Assembly: GCA_030247525.1 (NCBI GenBank) | Contig: JAOTSC010000012.1 | Span: forward strand, 1-35,071 | Direction: 5' to 3' | DNA length: 35,071 nucleotides | Origin: a bacterium | GTDB lineage: Bacteria > Electryoneota > JAOADG01 | Shown: piece by piece, positions 16,223-23,107 of the stretch | Position numbering within the stretch: the first letter of the stretch is position 1 | Layout of the letters: each line of letters starts with the position of its first letter | The notes under the pieces: generated by a model | What the model was told of the DNA's origin: nothing | The model's database searches: none | What the model saw: the letters and a program-made list of their open reading frames with translations, nothing else | Program-made: the position numbers and the translations under genes

Positions 16223-18337
16223 TTATTTTAATAACATCAGTTTCCGCGTTTGAACCTGAGATCCTGCTTGTAACCGACAGAAGTATGTACCGGAAGCGAA
16301 TGCTTGAGCGTCCCATTGCACCGAGTAACGTCCGGCATCCTGATGAAAATCGATTAACTTCGCGACTTCTTTACCGGTAACATCATAGATTGCCAACCGA
16401 ACCGGTGATGTTTGCGGTACGTCGTACGTAATCGTGGTCGTCGCATTGAAGGGATTGGGAAAATTTGAGTGTAAGGCGAAGTGAACGGGGGGAGACGATA
16501 TTGTGCGGTCAACGACCGGTAAAGCTTCTGCGCAATCGAATACTGCGAGATGAGAAAAATTGACTCCATACACAAAATTTCCGTCGACTGCAATCTCCCA
16601 AAGCAAACCATCGGAATCATAGTAACCAGCGGTCAGCGGGTGTTCCGGATCGGTAATGTCAATGATTTGTAAACCACCTTGCGAACAAGCGACAAAGAGA
16701 AAATTTCCTGATTTCTTTAGAGATATACCTTTACCCCTTAAATTGCATCTCCCAACTTCGTTTGGATGAATTGGATCGTTCACATCGAAGGCTTGTAAGC
16801 CGTATTCGAGACTGGCAGTGTAAAGAATATTACCGGAGACCAAAAGATCGTTCGGGTGACAATCGACGAGAAACCGGCATCGTTCCAGATAGGTAGAAGC
16901 ATCGTAAATGGTAACATTCGAGTCGCTGTTCGCGACGTAGATGTATCCGTTCGAGTAATCGACTGCTCTTGCATTGCCGGGAGTATTAATAAAAGTAATG
17001 TACTGCGGAGAGGCGATGTTCGTTACGTCATAAACACTGACCCCGTTATTATAGCGACTAACATAACAGAGGTTGTTATTGAAAGCGAGATCACACACGT
17101 CACCGTTGATGTTTAATCGTGAAATGTGTACAGGTTGATTAGGAATGGAAACATCATAGCAATCGATTCCGTTATGATCGATTGAAACAAAGAGTCGGTT
17201 GTCACGAACTTTTAATATGGTTACATCCTGATTGGGAAGCATTGTGTCGATTTCGGTACAGTGCGCCCGGTCACTGCAATCGACAATTCTTACTCCGGCA
17301 CTTTGAGTTCCAATATAAAGTGTGTTGTTAATATTCTCACAACTGAAAAGGTATCCCATTGTCGTATAGGTTGCGCGAACAACCGGTGCTTCGGGATTAA
17401 CAATCGAAGCCCGAGTGATATTGCCATAAGAGTTAAACAGCAGATTCGAATCGGAAACTGCCAATCGAGTCGAATACTCCGTGCTCATACGGTATTGGAT
17501 AGGTGTCCCTAACGACAAAGGATCGCTGACGTTGAGTGCCCATAAACTGGAGTATGATGAAGCTTTAAAAATAACGTAATTACGAGTCAAGGCGATACGC
17601 TGTATCATATCGAATGTAAATCGATTTACAAATGTCGGAGTAGCCGGGTTACTCACCGACAATATCGTTAGTCCATAATTACAAACACCGAAGGCAAGAG
17701 TGTCGCGGAATTCGAACTTGCCGCCCCAATCGGGGAGCGTGTCTACCAATACCGGATTCGTTGGTTGGGAAATGTCGAGTATCGACAAGGTATGGCGGGG
17801 AGATTCGGCGAGATAGGCATAATTTCCAAACACAGAAACGTCTGTGATACTGCGCCCGTTTCGGTATCGCCCAACCTCGACCGGTAGCGATGGATTCGAG
17901 ACATTCAGTATGCGTACGCCACAGGTGTCGTTCGCTAAATATACGAAGTTGCCTTGTTTGTCAATATCGTACACGAAATAGGGAAGATCGAGTGTATAAA
18001 TCACCTGTGGTAAGGTTGGTTGTGATATATCGACGATCTGGAAGCCATCGAATAAGGAATAGAAGAGATAGTTACTATCGAGAACCGATTCGAGGTAAAT
18101 TTTATCCGACGGTATCGAACCGACTTCCAAGAGACTATCGGAATTACGCAAATCGAACACGGAAAGACCGGTAAATCCAGTGATACAATAGGCGTAATTT
18201 CCTCGAACTCTTATGTTGGAAACGCCACCCCAAGTGTGGTATAGAGTTCCAAGTTGCCGGACGCGCAACGAGTCAACGGCGTGAGCGGTTGTAACCACAA
18301 ACAAAAGAATAAAGAGAGTGGGTCTAAAAAATCGCAT
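16223..18337 (-). CDS. Secreted LVIVD-repeat beta-propeller protein with C-terminal FlgD-like/type IX sorting domain
   Basis: A 704-aa protein. A signal peptide (MRFFRPTLFILLFVVTTAHA) is followed by many repeats of about 45 residues containing the pattern G-N-Y-A-Y ... I-L-D-I-S-x-P-x-x-P (for example FDGFQIVDISQPTLPQ, GVRILNVSNPSLPVEVG), which is the LVIVD repeat of beta-propellers. The last 85 residues contain NFPNPFNATTTITYDV, VRLAIYDVTGKEVAKL and GTYFCRLQAG, the FlgD-Ig/Por-type sorting domain used by the type IX secretion system in FCB bacteria. It is probably released or anchored on the cell surface. It stands alone between a terminator and the sigma-54 promoter, and its link to motility is unknown. 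A TGAGG ribosome site precedes the ATG. Confidence 0.88.
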   Translation of the reverse strand: MRFFRPTLFILLFVVTTAHAVDSLRVRQLGTLYHTWGGVSNIRVRGNYAYCITGFTGLSVFDLRNSDSLLEVGSIPSDKIYLESVLDSNYLFYSLFDGFQIVDISQPTLPQVIYTLDLPYFVYDIDKQGNFVYLANDTCGVRILNVSNPSLPVEVGRYRNGRSITDVSVFGNYAYLAESPRHTLSILDISQPTNPVLVDTLPDWGGKFEFRDTLAFGVCNYGLTILSVSNPATPTFVNRFTFDMIQRIALTRNYVIFKASSYSSLWALNVSDPLSLGTPIQYRMSTEYSTRLAVSDSNLLFNSYGNITRASIVNPEAPVVRATYTTMGYLFSCENINNTLYIGTQSAGVRIVDCSDRAHCTEIDTMLPNQDVTILKVRDNRLFVSIDHNGIDCYDVSIPNQPVHISRLNINGDVCDLAFNNNLCYVSRYNNGVSVYDVTNIASPQYITFINTPGNARAVDYSNGYIYVANSDSNVTIYDASTYLERCRFLVDCHPNDLLVSGNILYTASLEYGLQAFDVNDPIHPNEVGRCNLRGKGISLKKSGNFLFVACSQGGLQIIDITDPEHPLTAGYYDSDGLLWEIAVDGNFVYGVNFSHLAVFDCAEALPVVDRTISSPPVHFALHSNFPNPFNATTTITYDVPQTSPVRLAIYDVTGKEVAKLIDFHQDAGRYSVQWDAQAFASGTYFCRLQAGSQVQTRKLMLLK

Positions 18338-18364
18338 CGTAACCTCACCATAACAAACTGCATT

Positions 18365-18410
18365 TTCATCTCATGTAAGCAATATAGTAAGGATTCGTTA
18401 CTGAAAAAAG
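18365..18410 (-). promoter_or_regulatory. Possible housekeeping-type promoter of the LVIVD gene
   Basis: In the short gap between the terminator at 18431-18461 and the LVIVD gene, the minus strand contains TTGCTT followed after 18 nt by TACTAT, a fair approximation of a -35/-10 pair, within an AT-rich stretch. Because a terminator stands directly upstream, the gene needs its own promoter here. No sigma-54 or sigma-28 pattern was seen. The exact boxes are uncertain. Confidence 0.3.
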
Positions 18411-18430
18411 CAAAACAAAAGTAATCACAT

Positions 18431-18461
18431 AAAAAAACACCGGACTTTCGCCCGGTGTTTT
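18431..18461 (-). terminator. Intrinsic terminator of the right flagellar operon
   Basis: On the minus strand AAAACACCGG pairs perfectly with CCGGTGTTTT across an 8-nt loop (GCGAAAGT), and the second arm runs into an unbroken T tract of seven. It lies 26 nt past the stop of the kinase-like gene at 18487. The flanking A run on the other side makes it potentially bidirectional, but no plus-strand gene ends here. It marks the end of the fliL-to-kinase transcription unit. Confidence 0.88.
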
Positions 18462-18486
18462 CCAAACAAGAAAATGTAAGCACCGC

Positions 18487-19149
18487 CTACCCCCTACGAT
18501 ACTCAACAGTCAAGGTTTCGCCGTCGCGGGTGACGACAGGTACACAGCGATTCAAGGCAAGCATGGCGTGATAAATTTGCACGCCGATAATCTCTTTCTC
18601 CGACATCGGACGTTCGAGTACCGCCAGCCAATAATCGAGTTTATCGGTCGCAGTATTCAGTGATTTCGCTTGCAGCTGCCAACCCCCTTCGATGCACGAA
18701 ACATAGATGCGTCCGCCGATTTGTAGCCGCCCAGCAAGCGATGCAAACAGCGAACCGAACCATTCCCGCCAAACCTGCGCTTCACCCAACCAAACATCCT
18801 GACAAAACGGTTCCTGTAACTCGACTTTTACAGTAGAACGGGTTAACTCGCTGCCGGCGGTGTCTACCCCTTCCTTCATCCGGTCGTAGAGTTTTCCACT
18901 TTCCGGCCCATACACTTGTTCATGGCCTTGCCGTTGAATTTCCTGAATCATTTTCAGGAGATTCTTCGCCTGGTTGAATAAATCGTTCACTTTCGCTTCG
19001 ACCTGCGGGGGCAAATCCTTGCGCATTCCAAACAACTGCAAGTTCCCCATGATGACGGTTAGCGGCGTCATGAGGTCGTGCGCGTGTCGGCGCATACCCA
19101 GCGCGGAACCGGGCGGCCAATCTTGATAAATAAGCGGACTGGTCTCCAT
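18487..19149 (-). CDS. Degenerate histidine-kinase-like protein (DHp domain with non-canonical ATPase-like fold)
   Basis: A 220-aa cytoplasmic protein with no sensor or membrane segment. Residues 15-75 look like a HisKA dimerisation domain: the H-box is HDLMTPLTVIMGN with H24, the usual phospho-acceptor. Residues 110-218 follow the layout of a HATPase_c domain, but key positions are lost. The N-box asparagines are replaced (FGSLFASLAG), no DxG G1 box is found, and the G2 region reads IIGVQIYHAML. It probably cannot bind ATP normally. Such proteins can be phosphotransfer intermediates (Spo0B, ChpT) or dimerising partners. It starts 1 nt after the 521-aa gene and is the last gene before the terminator. 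Confidence 0.7.
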   Translation of the reverse strand: METSPLIYQDWPPGSALGMRRHAHDLMTPLTVIMGNLQLFGMRKDLPPQVEAKVNDLFNQAKNLLKMIQEIQRQGHEQVYGPESGKLYDRMKEGVDTAGSELTRSTVKVELQEPFCQDVWLGEAQVWREWFGSLFASLAGRLQIGGRIYVSCIEGGWQLQAKSLNTATDKLDYWLAVLERPMSEKEIIGVQIYHAMLALNRCVPVVTRDGETLTVEYRRG

Positions 19150-19150
19150 C

Positions 19151-20716
19151 TCAACCTTTCCGAAGACTTAGAAATGTTCGTACTTCGTCTTGCCCAATGC
19201 CGAGCTTTTGGGCGATTTCACGGGCTGATAAACCACTTGCATCTAATTCATATATCATCTGACGCTTACTGTCCGCGCCATTCGATTCCCCGTCGTCCTG
19301 TTCGATTGACTCGATCTCGTCGTTATCTAAACCTACGACCTCTTCGCTTGCATAATTTGGTTCCGGATTTGTTAATGTACTATGCAATGCATAGGCAGAT
19401 GCAATACTCGGCATCCCCGATGGAATTTCCGGTTGTGACGGTTCTACCGACGGTGCCGGTGTAACAGGGGCAGACGGTGGTGAAACGGGAAAAACTGGAA
19501 CCGGATCGCGTTGCGAAGGTCTTGCTAACTCTTGCTTCATCCTTCTTCGCTCACCGATTTTTTGCAATGCAATAAACAATAGAAAGCAACCGATAGCAGT
19601 AACGAATGCAGTGATTAGAATAGGAATTAACAACGAATGTTTACTGCCAGTACTTAAAATCGCTTGGTTTGAATCCTTTAAAACTGGGGTGACTACTTCC
19701 GAAACACCAGGTTTTGCGGTAACTGTATCAACAACGTGGTGAATACTGGAGTCGGCGTGAACGCTGGATTGTGTAACATTCTCCGGTTGGTGTGACGCTT
19801 TGATACCAGGAGTCGGTTCCACATGAGAAGTCACTTCATGGACTTCCGTCGCGGGCGGTTGATGCGTTGGTGCGGTCGATGTATCGACCGCCGGTTTTCT
19901 CGGTGGCGGCATCGGAATCACCAAATCTTTCAAGTCCTCAGGCAATTCCAACGGGGGTAGTGTACTTAAATCCGGCCAGTTATATGTCAATAGTGAGACG
20001 ATGCTATCCGTCGACACTGCGTTGATGTGATTAATCCGAGCCGCTTCGACATACTTCTCCCATGCCCCGCGAAACTTTGCGGTATCCCCTTTGGCGCGAT
20101 AAGCTTCCGCTAACAATTGATAGGCTTCGGTACGATAAACGGTGTCCTTCACCGCAGTTTCGAGAATTCGAATCGCTTCGTCGAATTTCCGCAACGCCAA
20201 CTCGTTACGCGCTTGTTCAACTAATTTCGGATTATTACCGCGCGGCGCTAAACTACGAAGAAGATTCACAAAATGAGTTGCTTGGGCACTGACTTCCTGA
20301 TCAGTTGTGCTCCGTTTTTGTTCACCTTCTTTTTTCGGGGAAGTTGCTGTCGATGGCGATGATTGAACACCCCATCGCAGGAGCCAACCGCGAGCAGACG
20401 ACGAAAAATTGATCGGTTTTCCGGAAGCGCCGGTTACCAATACCCGAGTGCCTTTGGTTTCCGATGTTATCCGCACTACAACACCGGAGGAAAAACGGTA
20501 TTCACTGTTTGTTGTTATGGGAGCTTCACCGGAGAGCAAGAATTCGCTGTTGGATTTTTTACTGACGAGAATTGTACCGGAAGTGCGGAATTCAAGACCT
20601 TCCCCCGACTCACCCTCCAATTTCACTACCCGCTCAATACTCCCAGCCAATGCGTCTGCTGTCAGAGATAGCAGTAAGATGATGAGTAGTAGAGAATGTT
20701 GAAATGTCAATCGCAT
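19151..20716 (-). CDS. Membrane protein: periplasmic beta/TPR region, single TM, cytoplasmic HTH tail
   Basis: A 521-aa protein of no named family that I recognise. Residues 1-24 are a signal peptide (ends ADALA). Residues 26-115 look like an all-beta domain. Residues 165-230 form a TPR pair (KFDEAIRILETAV, AYQLLAEAYRAKGDTAKF). Residues 255-350 are a Pro/Thr/Val/His-rich linker, and residues 361-385 a transmembrane helix followed by GERRR (cytoplasmic side). Residues 386-480 are Pro-rich then acidic. Residues 485-521 are a helix-turn-helix: YELDASGLSAREIAQKLG-IGQDEVRTFLSL. That ending resembles the C-terminus of DUF6115/DUF2802-type proteins of flagellar operons and of SwrB, which in Bacillus follows the sigma gene. 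Function unknown; a role in export or in sensing assembly is inferred. Confidence 0.75.
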   Translation of the reverse strand: MRLTFQHSLLLIILLLSLTADALAGSIERVVKLEGESGEGLEFRTSGTILVSKKSNSEFLLSGEAPITTNSEYRFSSGVVVRITSETKGTRVLVTGASGKPINFSSSARGWLLRWGVQSSPSTATSPKKEGEQKRSTTDQEVSAQATHFVNLLRSLAPRGNNPKLVEQARNELALRKFDEAIRILETAVKDTVYRTEAYQLLAEAYRAKGDTAKFRGAWEKYVEAARINHINAVSTDSIVSLLTYNWPDLSTLPPLELPEDLKDLVIPMPPPRKPAVDTSTAPTHQPPATEVHEVTSHVEPTPGIKASHQPENVTQSSVHADSSIHHVVDTVTAKPGVSEVVTPVLKDSNQAILSTGSKHSLLIPILITAFVTAIGCFLLFIALQKIGERRRMKQELARPSQRDPVPVFPVSPPSAPVTPAPSVEPSQPEIPSGMPSIASAYALHSTLTNPEPNYASEEVVGLDNDEIESIEQDDGESNGADSKRQMIYELDASGLSAREIAQKLGIGQDEVRTFLSLRKG

Positions 20717-20721
20717 GGTAC

Positions 20722-21042
20722 TTAAATATAGCGGTCGATGTATTGCCCTTTTTTCGGGGTGTCGTCTGCTTGTTTGTTTTCTTCTTCCGGTGGCAGACTG
20801 TCGTCTGTTTGTTCGTTTTGGCTACCGGGTTGTTTCCATTTCCGAAATTTTCTACCGTCCGGTGAACTGCGCTCAGTTGCTTCGGAACTTGCGGATTCGA
20901 TTGTCTTCATCCGTTGCCGGATGACATCCTGTCGCTTGAGTTCGCGTTGGGTTTCCGTTGGTCGGTCGGTGGCGTGATGGCGTACCCAATCGCTGAGATA
21001 CGGTACCCGCGCCAACCAATCCTGTAGTGCGAACAATTTCAA
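20722..21042 (-). CDS. Small charged protein of unknown function, coupled to fliA
   Basis: A 106-aa protein beginning at a TTG (MKLFALQDWLARVPYLSDW). The TTG overlaps the stop of the displaced fliA frame (TTGA), implying translational coupling. The first 25 residues may form an amphipathic helix; the rest is hydrophilic, with KR-rich and DE/Q-rich stretches and probably disorder. It ends KKGQYIDRYI, and a GxxID-x-Y tail recalls other small proteins at the ends of flagellar operons. It has no signal peptide or TM segment. I do not recognise a family. It could be a regulator of FliA in place of FlgM, which is not found in this window, but nothing in the sequence shows this. Confidence 0.6.
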   Translation of the reverse strand: MKLFALQDWLARVPYLSDWVRHHATDRPTETQRELKRQDVIRQRMKTIESASSEATERSSPDGRKFRKWKQPGSQNEQTDDSLPPEEENKQADDTPKKGQYIDRYI

Positions 21043-21223
21043 GGTGACAATTCCACCGGTTCCGTTGTTATTGCTGGGTTTACATTATCGGCGACTTTGC
21101 GTGGTCTGCCTCGCGGTCGTTTCACTGCGGTTTCTACATTGGCATCGTCTTTGTCCTGCTCATACTCAGCGGCGATTCGCGCCCGTAGCTGTAAAATTAC
21201 TCGACTGTGAATTTGACAGACCC
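21039..21223 (-). other. Displaced C-terminal frame of fliA (recognition helix and AT-hook-like tail)
   Basis: Directly after the fliA codons for ITES the expected family sequence (arginine, then VSQIHSR...) is not in the annotated frame but in the next one. There it reads VCQIHSRVILQLRARIAAEY and continues to a TGA at 21039. The shift fits loss of one base near 21222-21226 (TCG[C]GGGTC). This frame has 60 codons. After the normal end of FliA it adds about 45 residues including KRPRGRPRK, a textbook AT-hook core. Its stop overlaps the TTG of the next gene, supporting that it is genuinely coding. Confidence 0.8.
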
Positions 21224-21922
21224 CGATTCGGTGATGTGCAAAATAACGCCAATTTCCTTTAGTGTGAGTTCCTCGAAGTAATACAGCGCCATCACTTTCC
21301 GGTGCTGTTCCGGCAACTCTACCAATAGCTTTCGTGCTATCGACCGGACCTCGGATAGTTCTAATGCTTCCAACGGCGTATCGGCTGATTCGTCGGAAAT
21401 AACTTCGTGAAAACTCCCACTGGAATTATCACTCGACGATACTTCATTATCAAGCGATACCAATACCCCGGCTCCCGCTTCCGATAATAGTTGTTGAAAT
21501 TGCTCTTCAGTGAGACCGAGCTCAGTAGCGATTTCCTCATCTTCCGGGGAGCGTCCTAACCTACGCTCCAATTCGCGGATAGCCACTTCGATGCGGCGGT
21601 TTTTCACCCGCTGCGTTCGTGGCAACCAGTCGTATTCACGTAATCCATCCAGCATCGCGCCGCGGACTACTGGAACTGCGTAAGTCTCAAATTTAAAGCC
21701 GCGGGCAGGATCGAAATTCTCAATCGCCCGGATTAAACCCAAGATGCCGCAAGACGTTAAATCATCGACTTGTACTGATGCTGGGAGGGTAACTTTTAGC
21801 CGACCGGCAAGGTGATGGACAAGGGTTACGTAATGAATGAGCAGACGGTCTTTTGCCGCCACGCTCCCGGTGCGATGAAAGGCTTCCCAATACTGGGCGA
21901 CATTTTCATCGACTGCTTTCAT
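21197..21922 (-). CDS. fliA: Flagellar sigma factor FliA (sigma-28), apparent frameshift in region 4
   Basis: As read, 241 aa. Region 2 has VDDLTSCGILGLIRAIENFDPARGFKFETYA, region 3 has the REYDWLPRTQR block typical of the FliA/WhiG/SigD class, and region 4 has LPEQHRKVMALYYFEELTLKEIG. The frame leaves the family pattern after TES (residue 233) and ends SVKFTVE, so the recognition helix of region 4 is missing. A single-base deletion explains this. Restored, the protein would have about 294 residues. FliA directs RNA polymerase to late flagellar promoters. The gene overlaps the small membrane protein gene upstream by 4 nt. Either this copy is inactive, or the base is an assembly/sequencing error, or there is recoding. 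Confidence 0.9.
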   Translation of the reverse strand: MKAVDENVAQYWEAFHRTGSVAAKDRLLIHYVTLVHHLAGRLKVTLPASVQVDDLTSCGILGLIRAIENFDPARGFKFETYAVPVVRGAMLDGLREYDWLPRTQRVKNRRIEVAIRELERRLGRSPEDEEIATELGLTEEQFQQLLSEAGAGVLVSLDNEVSSSDNSSGSFHEVISDESADTPLEALELSEVRSIARKLLVELPEQHRKVMALYYFEELTLKEIGVILHITESGSVKFTVE

Positions 21923-22209
21923 TGGGTGACTTCCGCTTCACTGGTTCGGGCAAGTTCTTCTTCGCGTTTCCGCTGTTCTTCCTGCCAATCTATGTACGCT
22001 TGCGTCCTTCGCGAATGTTCGGTTTTCAATGCAGAAACCGCCAACCGACTCATGAGAATCGCGAACACAAAGAGAATCATTGAACTGATTATCCATGTCA
22101 CAAATGCCCGTAGTAAGGCAGTCTCGAGCGGTTGGTGCGCAATCAAAGAAACGACCAGAATGAGCGTCGCGAGAAACACGGCAATCTTTTGTGAAACCCT
22201 GCCACTCAT
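21919..22209 (-). CDS. Small two-TM membrane protein of unknown function
   Basis: A 96-aa protein with two hydrophobic helices (residues 8-25 and 33-55) joined by a short loop, then a charged helical tail (WQEEQRKREEELARTSEAE) that probably lies in the cytoplasm. It overlaps flhG upstream and fliA downstream by 4 nt each (ATGG/ATGA type junctions), so the three are surely cotranslated. In Firmicutes the flhG-sigma interval is filled by che genes, and this one matches none of them. I do not recognise a family. A membrane partner for FlhG or a flagellar basal-body accessory is possible but unproven. Confidence 0.65.
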   Translation of the reverse strand: MSGRVSQKIAVFLATLILVVSLIAHQPLETALLRAFVTWIISSMILFVFAILMSRLAVSALKTEHSRRTQAYIDWQEEQRKREEELARTSEAEVTQ

Positions 22210-23069
22210 GGTTTACTACCCCGCATCAAGCGACCGAATAGCGTTTCTTTTTTTCCATCGGGTGCGACGGGGGGGTGCTTCAATAGCTTTCGTGCGATAC
22301 TTGAAATCGCAATCGACGCTTCGGTCTTCGGCGCCATTAACAAATATGGCTGCTGACGGTTTACGGCATTGATAACATTAGTATCGTAAGGAATGTTCCC
22401 TAAAAAGTGGATTTGAATATTGAGAAAATTCTGTACGACCAATTGCAACTGCTCAAAGACATCGAAACCGTCGGAAGGGCGGCGAACGCCATTGACCAGT
22501 ATGTAAAGCCGGGTGCGCACCGACCGGGATGATATAATTTTTATGAGTGCGTAAGCGTCGGCAAGCGCGGTCGGCTCCGGTTGGGTCACAATAATCGCTT
22601 CGTCGGCAGCGGTAACAAAATGAACGACGGTTTCGTTGATACCGGCACCGGTATCAATCACCATGATATCGAGGTCGCGTTCGTAAACTGCGAGCGATGT
22701 CGTGATTTCGTTCCGGATCATGCCATCGTTCCCAACCAATTCAACGATGCCCGATGTACCGGGAAGTACTTGAATTCCCGCCGGGCCGGTAAAAACGACT
22801 TCAGAGAGTGGTATGCCGCCCTTTGCGACATCGTGTAGTGTGTATTTAGACGACACGCCCAGTAGGATATCAACATTCGCCAGGTTCGTATCCGCATCGA
22901 CCAACATGACGCGCTGTCCTAATTTCGCAAGCGCGATTGAGAGATTCACTGATGTATTCGATTTACCGGTGCCACCCTTGCCCGAAGTAACGGCGATTTT
23001 ACGCGCACCAGTCCGGATATTGGATTGGTTGCCCATTTGGTCGCGTAGTTTTGCTGCTTGGTCGTTCAA
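22206..23069 (-). CDS. flhG: Flagellar number/placement ATPase FlhG (MinD/ParA family)
   Basis: A 287-aa P-loop ATPase. The deviant Walker A KGGTGKS lies at residues 31-37 after KIAVTSG. VMLVDADTNLANVDILLG, IDTGAGI and the switch region are as in MinD. FlhG limits the number of flagella and stimulates the GTPase of FlhF. The start is a TTG at 23069, preceded by GAGG 5-6 nt upstream. The next in-frame start, ATG at residue 12, has no ribosome site, so TTG is preferred. The last residues (LFGRLMRGSKP) are basic and hydrophobic and could help membrane contact, although the MinD-type amphipathic helix is not obvious. It lies 38 nt after flhF. Confidence 0.93.
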   Translation of the reverse strand: MNDQAAKLRDQMGNQSNIRTGARKIAVTSGKGGTGKSNTSVNLSIALAKLGQRVMLVDADTNLANVDILLGVSSKYTLHDVAKGGIPLSEVVFTGPAGIQVLPGTSGIVELVGNDGMIRNEITTSLAVYERDLDIMVIDTGAGINETVVHFVTAADEAIIVTQPEPTALADAYALIKIISSRSVRTRLYILVNGVRRPSDGFDVFEQLQLVVQNFLNIQIHFLGNIPYDTNVINAVNRQQPYLLMAPKTEASIAISSIARKLLKHPPVAPDGKKETLFGRLMRGSKP

Positions 23070-23107
23070 AAGTGCCTCGTCATCGACAGTTGTAAAGTTT
23101 ATCGAGT

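Noticed and set aside
16027-16380. Plus-strand open frame of 117 codons across the flgF-LVIVD spacer
   Set aside because: Half of it is antisense to the LVIVD gene and the other half runs through the palindromic repeat; no domain or start signal is seen.
21085-21092. Minus-strand GCCGATAA, an exact sigma-28 -10 element, just upstream of the 106-aa gene
   Set aside because: No TAAA-like -35 element occurs at the required 14-16 nt spacing, and the site lies within the coding tail of the restored fliA frame, so chance is likelier.
21812-22372. A long plus-strand open frame of 186 codons opposite flhG and fliA
   Set aside because: It lies wholly antisense to two clear genes and a coupled small gene, its translation has no recognisable domain, and no ribosome site or promoter is apparent.
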